The notes under the pieces: generated by a model
What the model was told of the DNA's origin: nothing
Databases searched by the model: none
Seen by the model: only the letters and a program-made list of their open reading frames with translations
Made by a program: the position numbers and the translations under genes
In this document: positions 57,621 to 64,000 of the stretch, piece after piece
Position numbering within the stretch: the first letter of the stretch is position 1
Layout of the letters: the number at the start of each line of letters is the position of its first letter
Assembly: GCF_900129495.1 (NCBI RefSeq)
Contig: NZ_FQVX01000003.1
Location: forward strand, 806,001-870,000
Source: Geodermatophilus nigrescens
GTDB lineage: Bacteria > Actinomycetota > Actinomycetes > Mycobacteriales > Geodermatophilaceae
DNA: 64,000 nt
Direction: 5' to 3'

Positions 57621-58334
57621 TCAGCCCAGGCTGAGCAACCCCTGCAGGTAGGGGTCGACGACGTCGCGGGCGGCGGTGTTGCTGTAGAGGAACCAGACCG
57701 CGACCAGCAGGAACGCGGGCGCGAGCACCGCCTTCTCCAGCGTCGTGCCCGTGCGCATCGGCGTCAGGGCCACCCGCTTGCGCTTGAGCAGCCACAGCAC
57801 CGGCAGCGGCACGCCCTGCTTGGTGATGAGGTCGCCGGCGACGTGGGTGAGCACGCCGAGCGCCACCGCCCACGGCAGCCAGGTCGGTTGCGGCGAGTGG
57901 GCCAGCAGCAGCCACGCGCCGCCGAAGGACAGCGCCAGGTTGCCGACGACGGTGTTCTCCGCCCGACCGGGGATGACGAAGTGCAGCGCCCGCAGCGCCA
58001 GCCCGATCGCCAGCGCCATGACCACGAGGCTCGACCAGTAGAGGTTGGCCGCGGCCAGCGCGACCGCTCCGAACGCGATCGGCGCCAGCAGCGCGTCGTG
58101 GGTGCCCCAGCGGTGGCCGCCGGACAGCCGGCCGATCGCGCCGGAGGGCACGTCGGTCAGCGGGCCCCACATGTCCGAGACGGTCGAGCCGGAGTGGTCG
58201 AGGTCGGGGAGCATGGCGAACCCGCCGGCGGCGGCCACCCACGCGACCTGCGCGACGGTGCCGTCGACCGGGGCCCAGGGGAGCGTCGCCGCGCCGGCGG
58301 CCAGGCCGGAGAGCGCGTGGGAGTGACCGAGCAC
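57621..58334 (-). CDS. YdjM-type membrane-bound metal-dependent hydrolase
   Basis: 237 residues. HSHALSG at the N-terminus, LPDLDHSGSTVS, a GGHRWGTHDAL segment and THVAGDLITKQG supply the conserved histidines and aspartates of the YdjM/DUF457 family, set among about five helices. YdjM proteins are membrane proteins of unclear role; the E. coli one is LexA-regulated. I see no SOS box here. GTG start at 58334. Confidence 0.85.
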   Translation of the reverse strand: MLGHSHALSGLAAGAATLPWAPVDGTVAQVAWVAAAGGFAMLPDLDHSGSTVSDMWGPLTDVPSGAIGRLSGGHRWGTHDALLAPIAFGAVALAAANLYWSSLVVMALAIGLALRALHFVIPGRAENTVVGNLALSFGGAWLLLAHSPQPTWLPWAVALGVLTHVAGDLITKQGVPLPVLWLLKRKRVALTPMRTGTTLEKAVLAPAFLLVAVWFLYSNTAARDVVDPYLQGLLSLG

Positions 58335-58411
58335 GTGCGCAGCGTCCCGCCTGGTGGGGCGCCGCCGGCGGAGGCGCTCCGTACCGACGATCAGCCGGGA
58401 TCACCGGCGTA

Positions 58412-58472
58412 CGTCCTGGCTCAGCGTGGGAGGTGAGCCAGGACGCAGCACGATCAGCTCACCTGATCGTGC
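58412..58472 (-). terminator. Double hairpin after the DUF6104 gene
   Basis: CGTCCTGGCTCA/TGAGCCAGGACG (58412-58423 with 58434-58445) and GCACGATCAG/CTGATCGTGC (58448-58457 with 58463-58472). GGAC at 58441 could pair either way, so the outermost pairs are mutually exclusive. Confidence 0.65.
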
Positions 58473-58481
58473 GTCCGGCGC

Positions 58482-58667
58482 TCAGTCGTCGTCGACGTCG
58501 TCGGTGCCGCCGCGGGCCAGCCAGGTGGCGAGCCGCTCGATCGGCACCTCGAAGTCGGGGTTCTGGTCGACGAAGGCCTGCAGCTGGTCGGCCAGCCAGG
58601 CGAGGGTCACCTGCTCCCCGCCCCGCCGGTCGGCCAGCTCCTCCAGGCCCCTGTCAGTGAAGTACAC
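58482..58667 (-). CDS. DUF6104 small protein
   Basis: 61 residues: MYFTDRGLEELADRRGGEQV at the start and NPDFEVPIERLATWLARG near the end. This is the DUF6104 pattern, a short conserved actinobacterial protein regularly next to the kgd gene. Function unknown; probably helical and cytoplasmic with an acidic tail (TDDVDDD). It begins 33 nt after kgd and is likely on the same transcript. Confidence 0.85.
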   Translation of the reverse strand: MYFTDRGLEELADRRGGEQVTLAWLADQLQAFVDQNPDFEVPIERLATWLARGGTDDVDDD

Positions 58668-58700
58668 GGCCGGGACGTCCTCTGGTGGAGTACACGGACG

Positions 58701-62573
<3,873 letters not shown>

Positions 62574-62704
62574 GGGGTCGAGTGCCTTCTTCGTCGTCGG
62601 TGGGCGTCTCTGGACCGGGGACTGACTCTACGCCCGTCCCTCCCGGCCGACCCGGAGTGCGCAGCCGGTGTGCCGGGCCCGCGGCGAGGTCCGCGCGACC
62701 TCCC

Positions 62705-63550
62705 TCAGCTGCTCGCGCCGGCGGCCACCAGCAGGTCCACCAGCGCGTCGCGGGCACCGGCCCGACCTGCGTCGTCGCGCCGGTGGCGGGCCGCGGCGAC
62801 CCGGCTGATGTCGAGGGCGCTGGCGCCGTCGCTGGTGGTGGCGTCGACGTCGGCCCCGGCGGCCAGCAGGAGCCGCACGACCTCGGGCGCGTCGCCCTCC
62901 GGCCCGGTCCCCGGGCCGGCCGGCGCGCCCGCCGGCGTCCCGGCCGACACCGCCTCGTGCAGCGCGGTGCGCCCGGTGTCGGGGTCGCGGCGGTCGGCGC
63001 GGGCCCCGGCGTCGAGCAGCGCGCGCACCAGGTCCGGCCGGCGGGCGGCGGCGGCCGCGGCGAGCGCACCGCCGTCGGGGTCGGCCCCGCGCTCGAGCAG
63101 CAGCCGGAGCGTCCCGGCCGCGCCGCCGGCGGCGGCGACGGTCAGCAGGTCCAGGCCGGTGACCGGGTCGGTGAGCGGGGCGCCGCCGTCGAGCAGGACC
63201 GCCAGCCGCGCGGCGTCGTCGAGGTAGGCGGCGGCCGGGGCGTCGACCGGCGCGCCGAGCTCCCCGAGCAGCGGCACGAGGTCCGGGGCCTCCAGGACGG
63301 CGACGTGCAGCGGCGTGCGGCCGGACTCGGTGCGCGCCCCGAGGTCGGCGCCGGCCGCGGCCAGGTCGCGCACGGCGACGGTCTGCCCGCAGGCGACGGC
63401 CACGTGCAGCGGCGTCCAGCCGCTCTCCCCGGCGCGCTCCACCGTGCCGGCCAGCAGCCGCGGCGCCTCGGCCACGGCCGCGCGGACCGCCCCGAGGTCG
63501 CCGGCCTCCACCAGCCGGATGAGTCGCTGCACCGTCATGCGGGTGGTCAT
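62705..63550 (-). CDS. Ankyrin-repeat protein
   Basis: 281 residues. About seven ankyrin repeats, the clearest being SGWTPLHVAVACGQTVAVRD, SGRTPLHVAVLEAPDLVPLL and TGRTALHEAV ... DAPEVVRLLLAAGADVDATT. No enzymatic domain, signal peptide or membrane helix; probably a cytoplasmic protein-binding scaffold. ATG 63550 (MTTRMTVQRL) is preferred; ATG 63538 is also in frame. It follows the permease gene by 107 nt on the same strand. Confidence 0.82.
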   Translation of the reverse strand: MTTRMTVQRLIRLVEAGDLGAVRAAVAEAPRLLAGTVERAGESGWTPLHVAVACGQTVAVRDLAAAGADLGARTESGRTPLHVAVLEAPDLVPLLGELGAPVDAPAAAYLDDAARLAVLLDGGAPLTDPVTGLDLLTVAAAGGAAGTLRLLLERGADPDGGALAAAAAARRPDLVRALLDAGARADRRDPDTGRTALHEAVSAGTPAGAPAGPGTGPEGDAPEVVRLLLAAGADVDATTSDGASALDISRVAAARHRRDDAGRAGARDALVDLLVAAGASS

Positions 63551-63657
63551 GCAGGGGGTCCCCGTCCTCGGGAGTCGTGTGCGGGAGCGGCGCCGCGCCC
63601 GTGGCCGGGCCGGCGCCGGCGTCGGCGCTCGGGGCGTCGGTGCGGGTGGGCCGGGGC

Positions 63658-64000
63658 TCAGCTCACGTCGCGGCGGACGGCGAGCAGGGTGCCCAGCAGC
63701 GCCGCCACCAGACCGTAGCCGAGCAGCAGCACCGCCCCCTGCCACCGCTCGAGCAGGTCGGGGGCCTCGAACGTCGCCGTCATGGCCTCCAGCGCGCCAC
63801 CGGGCAGCCACTTGTAGGTGCCGGCGGTCGCGGGGATCGACCGGATGATCGGCTCGATCACGAACAGGTAGACCAGCCCGCCGACGATCGCCCCGACCTG
63901 GTTGCGCAGCAGCGCGCCCAGGCCCACGCCGATGACGGCGTAGATCACCAGCGCCAGCCCGCTGTTGCCCAGCACCTGCAGGTTGTCCCCGGTCAGCGAC
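63658..64000 (-). CDS. ABC-2-type transporter permease, 5' end outside window
   Basis: Only the C-terminal part (about 113 residues) is present, and the frame is open to the window edge. Helices LALVIYAVIGVGLGALLRNQ, VGGLVYLFVIEPIIRS and GAVLLLGYGLVAALLGTLLA, ending in AVRRDVS, are typical of the last half of ABC-2 permeases. The partner ATPase is presumably just beyond the window. Substrate unknown. Confidence 0.75.
   Translation of the reverse strand, partial: SLTGDNLQVLGNSGLALVIYAVIGVGLGALLRNQVGAIVGGLVYLFVIEPIIRSIPATAGTYKWLPGGALEAMTATFEAPDLLERWQGAVLLLGYGLVAALLGTLLAVRRDVS

Overview
The window is very GC-rich, densely coded DNA from an actinobacterium, most likely the Geodermatophilaceae (Blastococcus/Geodermatophilus/Modestobacter type). 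The evidence is two Wbl regulators (WhiB7, WhiB1), a fused Kgd-type 2-oxoglutarate decarboxylase, nickel superoxide dismutase with its SodX protease, mycoredoxin, UvrD2 with an HRDC domain, a SigR/RsrA redox sigma pair and the 24-residue ribosomal protein bL37. The family-level placement is an inference. No insertion sequence, prophage, CRISPR array or rRNA was seen; this is core chromosome.

Layout. 1-15.6 kb: nudC (cut by the window edge), a uridine-kinase-like gene, an ANTAR protein, mycoredoxin, uvrD2, whiB7 with a long attenuator leader, an ABC1 kinase, a ThiF-like protein, a DUF5679 zinc ribbon, a YgjP-type metallopeptidase, a DUF2342 metalloprotease-like protein, a PDZ/Lon-like protease and a UPF0182 membrane protein. 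Most of this matches, in order, Rv3199c-Rv3193c of Mycobacterium tuberculosis as I remember that map. 15.6-31 kb: a six-copy 16-bp tandem repeat, pgi, two initiator tRNA-fMet genes, a P450/ferredoxin pair, the cystathionine beta-synthase/gamma-lyase transsulfuration pair, an aldo/keto reductase-XdhC-FGGY kinase operon, hisN and several small conserved genes. 31-46.4 kb: rsgA, aroA, aldehyde dehydrogenase, SRAP peptidase, a spermidine-synthase-like protein, sigR-rsrA, bL37, a biotin-carboxylase-like protein with a biotin carrier, PdtaS kinase, whiB1, a diacylglycerol-kinase-like protein and a GNAT; this resembles Rv3228-Rv3216. 46.4-64 kb: psd-pssA phospholipid genes, sodN/sodX, rmlC, malic enzyme, a four-gene coupled operon of unknown purpose, a two-component system, kgd, an ankyrin protein and the end of an ABC-2 permease.

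Gene expression follows three patterns. (i) Many genes have a TANNNT -10 box only 6-10 nt before the start codon and no Shine-Dalgarno, i.e. leaderless transcripts. (ii) Operon genes are joined by 4-nt overlaps that almost always read GTGA, twice CTGA. (iii) Thiol-stress control is visible: a GGAAT-N18-GTT promoter before sigR, a near match before the mycoredoxin gene, and possible relatives elsewhere.

The least explained structure is a three-copy intergenic element (840-893, 37262-37317, 48086-48144). Each copy sits directly after the stop codon of a leftward gene. The outer stems differ in sequence but each copy still base-pairs, while the core is shared. This covariation suggests a conserved RNA or terminator-like family.
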